From Prosopocoilus inquinatus (taxonomy: Eukaryota > Arthropoda > Insecta > Coleoptera > Lucanidae), in contig CM069874.1 in the NCBI GenBank assembly GCA_036172665.1, positions 48,094,707 to 48,158,706 on the forward strand: a DNA stretch of 64,000 nt, read 5' to 3'. Of this stretch, positions 32,623 to 43,020 are shown one piece after another (position 1 is the first letter of the stretch; each line of letters begins with the position of its first letter). The notes beneath the pieces were generated by a model. The model made no database searches. It had not been told where the DNA came from and worked only from the letters and a program-made list of their open reading frames with translations. Made by a program: the position numbers and the translations under genes.

Positions 32623-33602
32623 AATTACCGGTACTTTATTTTTCATTTTCCATGTTACCTTACCGGTAATGTTACCGTAATATTACCAATTACAGTGGCG
32701 ACATCTCGCGCCGGTGTTACCAATTACATTTTTACCTAAAAATGCGATTTTTACTCAATTTTCTACAGATGGGATTACACCCGGTGCAATCGTTTGCCGG
32801 TGGAATCATGGAATGCACCCACAATGCACTCGGTGCATTGGATGCATTGTCCGGTTGCTACATTTACATAAGACATAAAATATGCTTCAAAATGACATCA
32901 AATATAATATATGTTGTACGGACTATCGCTAGACAATTATTTTGTAACGTTAATTTCAAAAACTTATTCATTTTGATCAGATTTTAAGCTACAAAGCTTC
33001 CGGTTAAACTTAAAAGTTTACTATTCAGCTATTCACCATACACTATGAAACATTAAACCTGTAAACAAACTGCAAACAATTAAATAACATCAAGAAAAAA
33101 TTATTTCTTGTTCGATTTGCGCGGGAAATTTAAATTTTTGAATGCACCCGGTACATTCATGTATGCACCCAGATGAATGCATCCATGTGGGTGCCTTCAA
33201 TGCACCGAGTTCATTCCCTGGCCCATCTCTACAATTTTCTGATGAATTTGGTATCGGATACACATTATATTTTTGTCGTTTGTTAATAATCAGGTTTCCA
33301 ATATTTAATAGTAATATATATCCACTAAATAAATTCACGTGTCAACGAAAATCATTTTAGGTTATAAAATATTTATTTACTTATTTTTAGTATTTACGTA
33401 TTTCTTAAGTAATCAAAAGTATTCCTTGGCCATTTGTTTCATTGATTTACTAACGTTTTGCAAGTGTGCAACTCGAAATTACCTTATATTGACAACTGAG
33501 GTAACAAACGGTAACACACGGTAACAAATGAATGTTACCTTACCGGTAATATTGGAAATTTACCGTAAGGTAATGTGGAAATATTACCGACTCACAACAC
33601 TA
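32623..33602. mobile_element. TIR element, TAGTGTTGTTAAATTACCGG termini, copy 1
   Basis: It begins TAGTGTTGTTAAATTACCGG and ends in an inverted CACAACACTA preceded by GGTAATNTTACC-type subterminal repeats. A hAT-like MITE (32,764-33,231) is nested inside with its own target duplication. A second copy of the same family starts two bases after it ends, in the same orientation. Confidence 0.7.
32756..33239. mobile_element. hAT-like MITE, TAGAGATGGG termini, copy 1, TSD CAATTTTC
   Basis: The element spans 32,764-33,231 (468 bp), with the near-terminal inverted repeat TACAGATGGG/CCCATCTCTA and a perfect 8-bp duplication CAATTTTC on both sides. It is about 450 bp of the same sequence as 38,372-38,820, in the opposite orientation. 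It contains repeated GAATGCACCC and GGGTGCATTC blocks near both ends. Confidence 0.88.
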
Positions 33603-34633
33603 ATAGTGTTGTTAAATTACCGGTAATTTATTTTTAATGTTACCTTATCGGTAACGTTACCGTAACATTACCGATTAATTTATGATTAATTTAATATCGG
33701 ATACTCATTAGGTTTTTGTCTTTTATTAAAAAATAAAGTTTCCAATACTTAATATTATGTATTTCCACTAAATAATTTCATGTCTGAAGGAAAATATTTT
33801 TAAGTTATGAACAGGCCTAGGCGCATTTTAGCAGAAGGTTTCGTTAAGTATACGAGGAACTACTAATATGCCGAAGCGATCATAGTCGGAAAAAGTTCTG
33901 ATCTTTAACGCGTCTGCCCTGTAAAAACAAAACAATAAACCAGTCGAAACCCGAGAAGTCTATGCCGTATGCAGTAACCACTACAGTTCTGATCGACTGG
34001 ATATAAAAAATTGTTTACCAATTAACCAATTCATTCCGAGATAAACTCGCATTCTTTTCGCAGGGACGGCGTTATAATTGATAGGAATTAAATGTATTAT
34101 GCCAGTCTCTTTAAAAGTTACATTAAAAAATTATAATGTTTTCTTAATTATTAATTTGAAAGAAACTATACTAATTACACACGTAATTTACATCAAACTG
34201 GTGTAATGAGCGCGATGGTGAGAGTACCTCGGGCATAAAAGCCGTTCAGCGGAAACGTTGAAATCTACGCCTCTGCTTTGTTTATTTTTATACTAGTTTT
34301 TACCAGATATCCTAGGAATGTCCGACCTTTAGTTATGAAGTATTTATTTTCTATTTTTAGTATTTACATTTTCCTAACTAACTAAAAATATTCCATGCTC
34401 ATTTGTTTCATTGGTTTGCTTGTATTTTGCAAGTGTGCAACTCGAAATTGCATTATGTTGACAACAGAGGTAACAAACGGTAACTACCCACTAAGCATAG
34501 AATGTTACGTAGCATTTCTGAAACGTTTTCATTACAACAACACAGCAATATTTTGAACAAAATGAAAAGGAGTAGGAACGTTAAATCATAGTTTTCCTAA
34601 AGAAAAATAAAATATCTGACAATCGAAAAAATA

Positions 34634-35010
34634 CAGGGTGTTTGAGAATTGCTAGTACAAAAAAAAAACTGTGGCATCTGGAAGTCCTAAGAAATCCAAA
34701 AAAAAAAACATTTTAAAAAATTTCTTTTATTATTTTTATTTTTTATTTTTTTTTTCCATAAAATAACGCCATTTCCGTCACCTCATTATTCATGTAAGCG
34801 GCATTCATTTCAGTAATAACAATGTAGCAAGCTGTGACTATTGTGACAGCTTATCATCTTAACTCAGTGGCGTAACAACAATTTTAGCCAAATTTTTAGT
34901 AATTTTTATTTCGAAAACTAAAGGACTTTTATTGGAATTGTTTTTGTCGAACATCAACTCACCATCCCCAATAACCAATTTAACCAATTTAAACATCCGG
35001 TATATCTCGA
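34634..35010 (+). repeat. Dispersed repeat pair, copy 1
   Basis: Similar throughout to 45,333-45,670, including GAATTGCTAGTACAAAAAAA, CTGTGGCATCTGGAA and CTTAACTCAGTG. It is non-coding, and its terminal structure is not clear. Confidence 0.65.
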
Positions 35011-35035
35011 CTTCTTACACGTGACAAAAACTGAT

Positions 35036-35168
35036 AGTGTTTTCTACTAACGTTCACTACACCCACTGAGTGTATCTCCAACTCATTTTATTACGTGAGG
35101 TTAGAAGAAGATGGGAGATAGACCGAGTGCGCACTCAGTGCATTAGTGCATGTCAGTAGAAAACGCTA
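35036..35168. mobile_element. Foldback MITE, CACTGAGTG family, copy 1
   Basis: The inverted arms begin TAGTGTTTTCTACT and TAGCGTTTTCTACT and contain GCACTGAGTG/CCACTGAGTG, around a short ATTTTATTACG loop. Related foldbacks lie at 42,891-43,020 and 62,819-62,931. Confidence 0.65.
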
Positions 35169-35337
35169 CAAGCTAATTTTAAAATGTGGATATTAAGATT
35201 CAACTTTTTTTTAAAATATCTGCAAATTAGCATATTTGTTGGTGAAAGTGGTCAATGCCAGAAGAATTTTAAAGTACTATTTTACTATACTATATTTAAT
35301 TTTGTATTTTGACAGTTATTGGGAATATCACAGAAAC

Positions 35338-36209
35338 TGTACTGTCAGGGCCCCCCGAGGCCAAAAGCCGCCCGCCTGCCAATCCATATTTTGGCGCCCT
35401 CTGACAGATTTGAGTTGGGGCAAACAAAAACGGTCAATTATCAAAATTATTAAAAATTAAAAGAAAAGAAATGAAAAAACAGAAAAAATTTTAAACATTT
35501 TCCTTCACATTTTTTAAACATTCTCCTTCACTTTTTCTAAACATTCTCCTTCATTTTTTTAAACATTCTCCTTCGCTTTTTTTAAGCATTCTCCTTCACT
35601 TTTATTTAAACATTTTCCTTCATTTTTTCAAGTTCCTAGCTGCCGCAAGCCCCCAAAAACGAAGGGAAGCGCTTTCTTCTCATCTGACCGAGAAGACATC
35701 TGTTTAGACGCCTCCCCCCCCCCCCTCCCAGAATGCAAGTGGGCGAAGCCCGCTAGTTACTAATATTAGAAAAAAAGAAAATCACAAAAGCGAAAGGAAC
35801 ATAAATTTATAAAAACTTAAAAAGTGAAATATAATTTGTTTTTTTGTTAACCAAACCGTAACAGCTTAGATAATTTATTTTTTTACCTAATAAAATTATT
35901 AAATTTTTATGAAAAAATTAGCAAACGAAAATTACATAAATTAGACTTTTCTACTTTTAATTGCCGCAGTTAACTGTTCTATTTTAGTCGACGTTTTGCC
36001 GTGAGGTTGACGGCTTCATCAAAACTTGTGGTTAGTTTTTCGAATAATTTATACCAGACAAGAAACTGTTTCCCATTATTTTTCTTTTCTTGGGCGAAAA
36101 AAATGACAAAATATGTCAAATGACCAAGAACTTAATTGCCGCCCCTTGAACATGGCGCCCGCTGCGCTGCACGCTTTGCACATATGGTTACGGGGGCCCT
36201 GTGTACTGT
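35338..36209. mobile_element. hAT-like non-autonomous element, TIR CAGGGCCCCCG, TSD TGTACTGT
   Basis: The element spans 35,346-36,201, starting CAGGGCCCCCCG and ending CGGGGGCCCTG. A perfect 8-bp duplication TGTACTGT lies at 35,338-35,345 and 36,202-36,209. It is a second copy of the family at 9,572-10,222. It contains a minisatellite (35,490-35,635) that the other copy lacks. Confidence 0.85.
35490..35635 (+). repeat. Minisatellite, about 24-bp unit, six copies
   Basis: About six imperfect tandem copies of a unit containing AAACATTCTCCTTCACTTTT. It lies inside the hAT-like element. Confidence 0.85.
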
Positions 36210-37152
36210 TCAATCTACGGTACGGACTTTTGTTTCCAAGGCTACTCGAGGTGGTTTTTTTATTGAAGGCTCGTTATAAGAAGTACACACTTAAAAATTA
36301 CTCCTAATTAAAAAGTGGAATTGCTTTAGGAAAAGGGAAAAAACCGCTGCAGTTAGGCTGCACTATCGCTTTGCGATAAATCCTCGAAAGTGATGTTATA
36401 TTTTAAAGTTACAATACAGAATGCAAAGAACACACGTGAAAAATATAGAGGTAAAATGTTTTATTTATTTTACGTATTTTTAAAAGAGATACATTTCAGA
36501 TTTTCAGTCACATCATCTAAAATGTTTTTATATTAATAAGGAAAAATTGTTGAAAAACTGATGAAGGGTAAGTAATACGATTTTTTTAATTGTTTTGACA
36601 TTGTAATGTATTTATATATCATTTTCTTCATTTATATTTACAGAATTTTGTAACCTCACCGAGAACAAAATTTTTAGCACGATAAAATAATGATGAAGCC
36701 ATACAATTTTTTGAAAGAAATGTACGATTAACAGCGATTACATAGAAGTTTTGGACCAAACTCTACTTACCAAATAGACACAGCTGATTACATTCTATTG
36801 TCCCCCGCCTGCAAGTACGCCTATTTCGCTCGTTCAGTATTTAATAAGCAGATTAGATTTAATAATTATTATGATCTTCACGGCTTGTATTTTTATATTT
36901 GGTGTTTCAATATATTATTTTGATTGTAAATACATATATTGATGTCCACCGACGTTTCATTAATTGTATTAATAAACACTTTGCATAGTAAAATTTCTTC
37001 TGTGTTACAATTAGAAAATATAATCTATGTAGATACTTTAATACTGGATATACTTCATCTATGCATTTGGAATTTATTAAATCTATCTCTGTCTCACAAA
37101 ATAAGAAAGATCTCCTTTGTATCTACTTATTATGAATACAGTTCATGACAAT

Positions 37153-37208
37153 GGCACCCTTTGGAGAGCTGTTTCAACCCTGTTTGGGGGCTCCTCAGCA
37201 GAGGGATC
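37153..37208 (-). ncRNA. Hammerhead-ribozyme-like motif, copy D (divergent)
   Basis: On the minus strand stem I is CCCTCTG/CAAAGGG with one mismatch. The core is CTGAGGA, stem II is CCC/GGG within GCCCCC and CAGGGTT, followed by GAAA, CAGCTC and then a CTC triplet. Stem III has a C-C mismatch compared with copies A and C. The conserved core in a copy whose flanks have diverged supports one structured RNA family. Confidence 0.5.
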
Positions 37209-38363
37209 GCGAAGTAATCAAACATTTTAAAGTTTACAAGTGTTAAAGCAGCTTTATTGAAGTGGACGTTAGCATGTGTTGCATTGCTTCATATTGCTAA
37301 ACTAAACATTTGCACCAATGAGTACAGAATGAAGTAACATACAAAAAATATGTTAGGTAGTGATTGCTGCAGATTTTTAGTTTGTAAAATGATGCGATGC
37401 TAATGTGCGTTTTACTTCAAAGTTACATATTGTGTTTCACTTCTCAGATACAAACCCCTGACTTTTTAAATTTATTTACGGATCGATTCTAAATTTTTGT
37501 CAATTGTGCGCCCTTTTAAAACCAACATTTTCTGATTATAAAGCTGCAGTCAAAAACAAATTGCAAAAAATTAACATATTAGACTTTGTTTAATCACGAA
37601 AAGTTATAAAGAAATTTGGGGTTATTTCCTAATTTTAAACAACTTTTTTAAATAACTTTTCATGATTAAACAAGGCGAAATTTTAAAATCGATCCGTTAA
37701 TAAATTTTAAAAAAAAGTACAGATGTGTGTAGATGAGAAGTGAAATACAGTGTGTTATCTTGTAATAGTAGTGCAATGTTTCTAAAGGAACGTCAATGAC
37801 ACATTCCTAAAGGAACGTTCTTGAAACAAGTATAGGAAACATAATGATAATATTACGTTTAAATATTAATAAAACATTGCAATTTATACAGCGTTAATAA
37901 AGAAACGTCGGATCAACATTTTTATCAAAACGTTATTCTGCAACATCGCTTACTAGGACATAGAACTATCGGCATAACGTTACTTTCTACACTAAACACG
38001 TTTAACCAGAAACATTATGTCTGACTAAATAACGTTCACAAAATGTTTACATAACATTTTTTTGCTTAGTGGGTAACGGTAACAAATGAATACTACCTTA
38101 CCGGTAACATTGGAAATTTATCGTAAGGTAACGTGGTAATAGGGAGTTTTAGCAACTTTCCGGTAAGAATTACGGTAAACGTCAAAATCACCCGATTTAA
38201 TATGGTTTACAAAATATCGTGGAATAAGAAATTAGATTAGGTTTAACTTTTACTCATACTATTCCATTTCTTTAAACGTTTTTAACTTAAGTCTTGTGTT
38301 GATGTCACGGTGTGAACAAACAGTGCTACCAACTGCGTTTCATCGTGGTATCCAACATAAAAT

Positions 38364-38828
38364 GTACAAATTAGAGATGGGCCAGGGAATGAACCCGGTA
38401 CATTTGAAGCACCCACATGGGTGCATTCACCTGGGTGCATACATAAATGTACCGGGTGCATTCAAAAATTTAAATTTCCCGCACAAATCGAACGAGAAAT
38501 AATCTTTTCTTGATGTTATTTCACTGTTTGCAGGTGGTTTACAGGTTTAATGTTTCATAGTGTATGGTGAATAGCTGAATATTAAACTTTTAAGTTTAAC
38601 CGGAAGCTTTGTAGCTTAAAATATGAACAAAATGAGTAAGTTTTTGAAATTAACGATACAAAATAATTGTCTAGCGATAATCCGTACAAAATATATTATA
38701 TTTGGTGTTATTTTGAAGCATTTTTATGTCTTATGTAAATATAGGCAACCGGGCAGAGCATCCCATCCGGGTGCATTGTGGGTGTATTCCGTTATTCCAC
38801 CGGGTGGAATCCCATCTCTAGTACAAAT
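38364..38828. mobile_element. hAT-like MITE, TAGAGATGGG termini, copy 2, TSD GTACAAAT
   Basis: The element spans 38,372-38,820 (449 bp), with ends TAGAGATGGG and CCCATCTCTA and a perfect 8-bp duplication GTACAAAT. It is in opposite orientation to 32,764-33,231. It borders the left side of the endogenous densovirus region. Confidence 0.9.
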
Positions 38829-38972
38829 ATTCCTAAATTTATTAAACGGTTTCTAAATAGCGTTGCTATTAATTAATAAACGTATGGAAACGTCACACAC
38901 ATTACAATGTTTACCTTGATTTCCTCTACATCCAAGATGTCAGCAACTTCAACTAATTTTCTGGACTTTAGA

Positions 38973-39782
38973 TATTCTCGACTATTTCCGAAATTAAATC
39001 ACTCGCAGCAGATGAATTTACGAAACGTTTTTATGGAGACACTAAAGAATATTATTCCAAGGATACATCTGTGTCATTTCCTACATCATGGGGTGCTAAT
39101 CGTGCATTACCGGCATATGCATGTTTTGTAACATCCGGGAAGGATACAGGCAAAAATTCGTATTACATCGAAACGGGCTGGCCTCGACTCGATGCTGTAG
39201 TCGAACGCTATAATCTTAACGAACACATTAATACTCCGTGTATTAATTATACCTAACGTCCCAAAAATGGAACGTTGAAACATGTGTATAATTCCGCCGT
39301 TGTACCGAACAAAGTAATACCGTTTACAGGACGTGTTGATTTAGGAGTTAAAAAGACACAGTTTATTTCTGATAGTGCGTTTGCCCAAAGCGGTTTAAAT
39401 TGTTTTCCATTCCGTCAAAAAAATAGTCAAATTTTTAGTTATGAAAATATTGTCGAAAAAAGTCATTTAATTGGTTATGACAATAATATGCTCCCCTGTG
39501 AAGCACAACCTCAATGTCATATTGGAATTGAACCGGTTCAAAGCAATGCACCCAGCGATACAGCACCTTCGTTCGTAAATGCATGTGCGGAATATGAAAT
39601 TCGTTCGACATGTAAAATTGGTTTCAATTTCCAATATAACTATGCCAACGAGGCATTTGCGTTAAAAAATGGCCTTTCCCGCAGGGTATAAAGATTCGAA
39701 GCAGCATTGCTACATTCAACAAAATCATGTCGGAGGTCATTACTGTTATAATTGGGATGGTTCATATACAACAACAGCATAA
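38973..39782 (+). pseudogene. Densovirus capsid protein (VP) C-terminal remnant
   Basis: In densoviruses this gene makes the nested VP proteins of the icosahedral shell. The frame opens after a stop near 38,973, runs to 39,691, and holds one in-frame TAA at 39,254-39,256. A frameshift near 39,665 is needed to reach the natural-looking end at 39,780-39,782. Recognisable capsid features include SFPTSWGANRALPAY near 39,072 and IGIEPVQSN near 39,520, the latter in the C-terminal jelly-roll region. The N-terminal two-thirds, including the expected phospholipase region, is absent; the sequence to the left is a hAT-like MITE. AATAAA follows at 39,803-39,808. Confidence 0.75.
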
Positions 39783-39792
39783 GATGTAACAC

Positions 39793-39808
39793 TTTTTATT
39801 CCAATAAA
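39793..39808. terminator. Overlapping convergent polyA signals in the endogenous densovirus
   Basis: AATAAA on the plus strand lies at 39,803-39,808, just after the capsid end. AATAAA on the minus strand lies at 39,795-39,800, beyond the NS1 stop. Back-to-back signals between convergent genes are typical of ambisense densoviruses. Confidence 0.65.
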
Positions 39809-39859
39809 TATATACAATACAATAATACCGTTATTTACCTCCACCTTCCTATTATAATT

Positions 39860-41503
39860 TTATACTGATACATTATCGGTACCGGTTGCGATACTAATAA
39901 TTTTGTATTGTTTCCATAGTTCATATAATCCTAAAGGATGTAAATGCTTCGTATATGTACTTAATAACGGTGCGGTAAACCACGAAAATTTATACCTCCG
40001 GTTATTAAAAATTTCATTATTGGGAAAAACTTCATGATTAGTAGTAATTAACACGGGAGTGCGATCGATTTGTACGTGACTTTGATATTTAATATTTGCC
40101 ATACACGGATCTCCGGCGAATAACATTTTACATGTATCGAACGCGCATGGTTCGCAATTCGGTTCGTCCCATATTAAAATACGTTTGTCCACGCAATCTT
40201 GTAACGGAAACTGATTATATTTATTAAAATTCGCGATTTGACCTTTTACTAAACACAAAGACGCGCATAGTTTAGAAAATAACGTTTTCCCGGCATTACT
40301 CGGACCTTTAATTTGAATACAATTTTTTTTTTCTTCTTGGCGATCTAAAACGTTATATATCGTTTGTAAAAAAAAGTTATAAATTCTTCGTCGTAATTAC
40401 ATTGATATTGTAATAAATCATACAATTTCGCGCGCGATTCGTAAACAGTATAATAAAAATCGAACAAATGACTAGAAGTACACGCAAATAACGGTTGTGA
40501 ATTTAGATAAAATTCTATTAATTCGGAAATAGTCTTATTACAAATTATACGTTGAAAAATGTCGATTGCTTGTTGATATACCAAGGAACTTCGCCCAACA
40601 CCGCGTAATTTGTCGTTTTCACACCATTGCGCGGTTTTACACGTACTTAATAAGGGGCAAACCGGATACTTTTCGAAAAAGGCGAGAATCGTCTCAAGCG
40701 TTTGGTTTTTTTGAGGTGTTGATTTTGAAGAATATTTTTTTTGACATCGCTCAATAATTCGACCAGGAGTTGATACCGATGGACCATCAACGGTGTCGCG
40801 ACAAACTGCGCCGATTTCGTCAGCTTCGTCCACAGCTGTTCCTTCGGCACTTTCTTCGCGTCGATCATGGGAATCAATTTCAGCTGCACCAGGAATTTCC
40901 CGTTGGGCGCCGGCGAAGAAATAGTGGAGACATTCTCGGGGGTGTAGGAACATATATATTCCGAGTGCTCGGAGATAATCTGTGAACAATACATTACATT
41001 GAATATAACTCAATTATATGGATAGGAATTGTACAAATACTCAACGTAACGTATTGTTTACCTCGTCCAATGCCACCAGTCCACTGAGATCGTCGTCGTC
41101 GTTGGAAAGGCAATCCCCGGAAGGTAGTGCACCGACAGGTTCCCGCTGTCCATCCGCAGTCGTGGACAACATGCAAATGTTGCCATTCGGGGGATTCCCC
41201 GTGATACGAGACGATAAACAATTGTCCGTGATATCTTCGTTGGCGCATTTCTGCAAGCAGTTGAACACCTTCATCACGAGATCTGATGGGAAGCACGTCG
41301 TGGCATAATCGTCGTCGGAGACCAGCTCGAAAAATGGTGTCCACGAAGGCGCTTTGTTGGGGTTCTCGAATGCCAAATTCAGCAGCTTCTTCCAACAGCG
41401 CAGTAAGGGCAAAATCGGGTGTCCCACTAGTAGTATCAACTTCGTCGAAAATTGAGTCAATAGTTGTCTGAATTCCGTCAGAAGGTTCCATAATTCTTGA
41501 CAT
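39860..41503 (-). pseudogene. Densovirus NS1 replication protein remnant (HUH nuclease and SF3 helicase), frameshifted
   Basis: NS1 nicks and unwinds viral DNA. The N-terminal frame (41,503-40,994) holds a HUH-type element, HLHVVHDC, near 41,156-41,179. The middle part continues in another frame (41,013-40,345), and the helicase part returns to the first frame (below about 40,375 to the stop at 39,860). The helicase shows a Walker A GPSNAGKT (40,283-40,306), then IWDEPN and LITTN blocks typical of superfamily 3. Two frame changes are therefore required, one near 41,000 and one at a run of eight Ts at about 40,370-40,377. The domains are well preserved apart from these breaks, so the integration need not be very old. 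Confidence 0.82.
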
Positions 41504-41541
41504 AAATTTAAAATTTCGCGTACCGATAATGTATCAGCCAT
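41041..41541 (-). pseudogene. Densovirus NS2-like frame overlapping NS1
   Basis: This 166-codon frame starts 38 nt before the NS1 start and overlaps the NS1 N-terminal region in a different register. In ambidensoviruses NS2 starts just upstream of NS1 on the same mRNA and the two are separated by leaky scanning, so position and register fit. The sequence has an acidic tail (NDDDDLSG). NS2 proteins are poorly conserved, so this call rests mainly on layout. Confidence 0.55.
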
Positions 41542-41604
41542 GGAGAGATCAATGAATAATTACACAAAATCGACTAATGTTAAATCTGGATGAAGTACAT
41601 TTCT

Positions 41605-42072
41605 CAGGCACTTTCACACTGCGTACAATGTCTGTATACATTGAGCAGCAAGAAACAGTTCACACACTTTTCGGAATGTGTGAATAAATATCTGAAAACA
41701 AAGAATGAAATATCTCAACCACCCATGATTTTCTACTTACTGTTTCCGCGATGTATTCCAAACAACGCGTTCCAAATGATGCGCTTGTACTTCAGACCAA
41801 ATCGCTGTTGACGGAATATGTAACGCAGTAACGCACGATGTACAAATGGAAACAAGACAGTCGCAACTGTCTTCTTTGTCTCGGGAAGAACTTACCACAA
41901 ACGGCGCATCTAACGTACTACCATCCACAATGACATAATTATCTATGCGACAAAATGTATTGGATGTCGTATTCCATTCGTCCAATAAATTCCCAATTGC
42001 CGAATAGAGCGCACCCCTATAGCGATAATTGACCAACGTTCTCTGTTGCGCAACAATCAGCTGGTTTGCCAA
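41605..42072 (-). pseudogene. Densovirus NS3-like gene, with a candidate 49-nt intron
   Basis: NS3 is the 5'-most nonstructural gene of ambidensoviruses and is needed for viral DNA replication. The frame 42,072-41,737 encodes 111 residues with a cysteine cluster (CDCLVSICTSC). At 41,692-41,740 there is a 49-nt segment bounded by GTAAGT and TTTTCAG on the minus strand. Skipping it keeps a frame that runs to a TGA at 41,605-41,607 and adds a second cysteine/histidine-rich cluster, as expected at an NS3 C-terminus. Without removal the frame stops at once. Whether this is a real intron or an insertion is open. Confidence 0.55.
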
Positions 42073-42530
42073 TGTTTCGCTTAAATACGCTGAGACTGGT
42101 CCTGGAAGTGCTACGGGACGACGAAGATTAAACGCATATTAAACGCGTTCCCGTGCACATTATAATGGGCGTGTTTTTAAATTGTACGAACAAGTGTTCG
42201 TGCACTCGAACGTGAAAGAAGGTGTTTTTAAATGCAACTCGAACAATTTCGCAAACGTTTTAAAATTATATTAACTGCTCGAACAATGCGTTCGAGTTGC
42301 ATTTTCATGCACATAGTCGGTGGGAAGTGCATGAAGATTAATGGCGGGAATTTGATTAACATAACCTGAAAATTTTTATGTTGGTTGCCTTCATGATATT
42401 TGCATGTGATTCAGATTTTACTTGTAGATTTATTTTTATCGTAATATTTATATATTAGTTTGGTTAACAAAATGAATGAAATAAATGTTTTTACCTGTGG
42501 ATATAAACCTTCTTGAATGCCTTTAAAAAC

Positions 42531-42762
42531 GTATTTGAGACATACAGGGCGATCGAAATTGATTGTCCTGATCCTATACTACTACCGGATGTTTTTTTTT
42601 AAATTAAGTTCGATTTGGATGTAAGTTTTGCGAATGTTCCCTGCACTCCTCTGCTTTCCGTGCCAATCTTCGTCTGGTAAATGTAAATATTGATGCGAAA
42701 CTCGCGGAAAGTAGTGTAGAATCAGGACAATCAATTTCGATCGTCCTGTATGTATCAAATTG
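42531..42762. repeat. Foldback with long inverted arms (about 42 bp)
   Basis: 42,541-42,582 and 42,711-42,752 are near-identical inverted copies (CATACAGGRCGATCGAAATT). The match weakly extends outward to 42,531 and 42,762. The loop is about 130 bp. Confidence 0.75.
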
Positions 42763-42890
42763 CCAAAAATATAAATGAGATAGGTAGCTTACCATTTCCA
42801 TAAAACAAGTTATTACCTTGAGATATTATAAGGCTTACGAGATTTAAATCCATTATTGAATCACGTGAAAAAAACTAATGGCGAGTTCCA

Positions 42891-43020
42891 CTTGTCACCC
42901 TAGTGACACTCGCCAGTGTACACTCCAGGTACACTCATGATATCTTTATCTCGTACTATTACATGAAATTAAAACGAGATGAGAATACACTCAGTTCACA
43001 CCAGTGCAACTGAAACTCGC
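42891..43020. mobile_element. Foldback MITE, CACTGAGTG family, copy 2
   Basis: The ends GCGAGTTCCACTTG and CAACTGAAACTCGC are inverted, and the core shares ACACTCAGT and CTCGT/ACGAG motifs with the copies at 35,036 and 62,819. Confidence 0.55.

Larger units (their letters stand above)
34485..38075. mobile_element. 3.6-kb TIR element, TACCCACTAAGCA termini
   Basis: The ends are TACCCACTAAGCA and its inverted copy, with similarity extending about 44 bp (AATGTTA, GTA and AACGTT blocks). The flanking 8-mers ACGGTAAC (34,477-34,484 and 38,076-38,083) are identical. However, the uninterrupted sister sequence at 33,503-33,524 already contains two ACGGTAAC units, so the duplication is not proof. The interior holds other insertions: a repeat at 34,634-35,010, a foldback MITE, a hAT-like copy, a minisatellite and a hammerhead-like motif. 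No transposase was recognised. Confidence 0.6.
33604..38145. mobile_element. TIR element, TAGTGTTGTTAAATTACCGG family, copy 2, split by a 3.6-kb insertion
   Basis: The left part (33,604-34,484) and right part (about 38,076-38,145) together match copy 1. The right terminus is eroded. The break lies at an ACGGTAAC repeat, where a 3,591-bp element has entered. Confidence 0.6.

Noticed and set aside
35700..35745. Run of Cs as a CRISPR-like or regulatory element
   Set aside because: A simple homopolymer inside a hAT-like element; no array structure. No CRISPR-type repeat-spacer pattern exists in the window.
42604..42801. 65-codon minus-strand frame as a viral or host exon
   Set aside because: It is largely the arm and loop of a foldback with long inverted repeats inside a TIR insertion.
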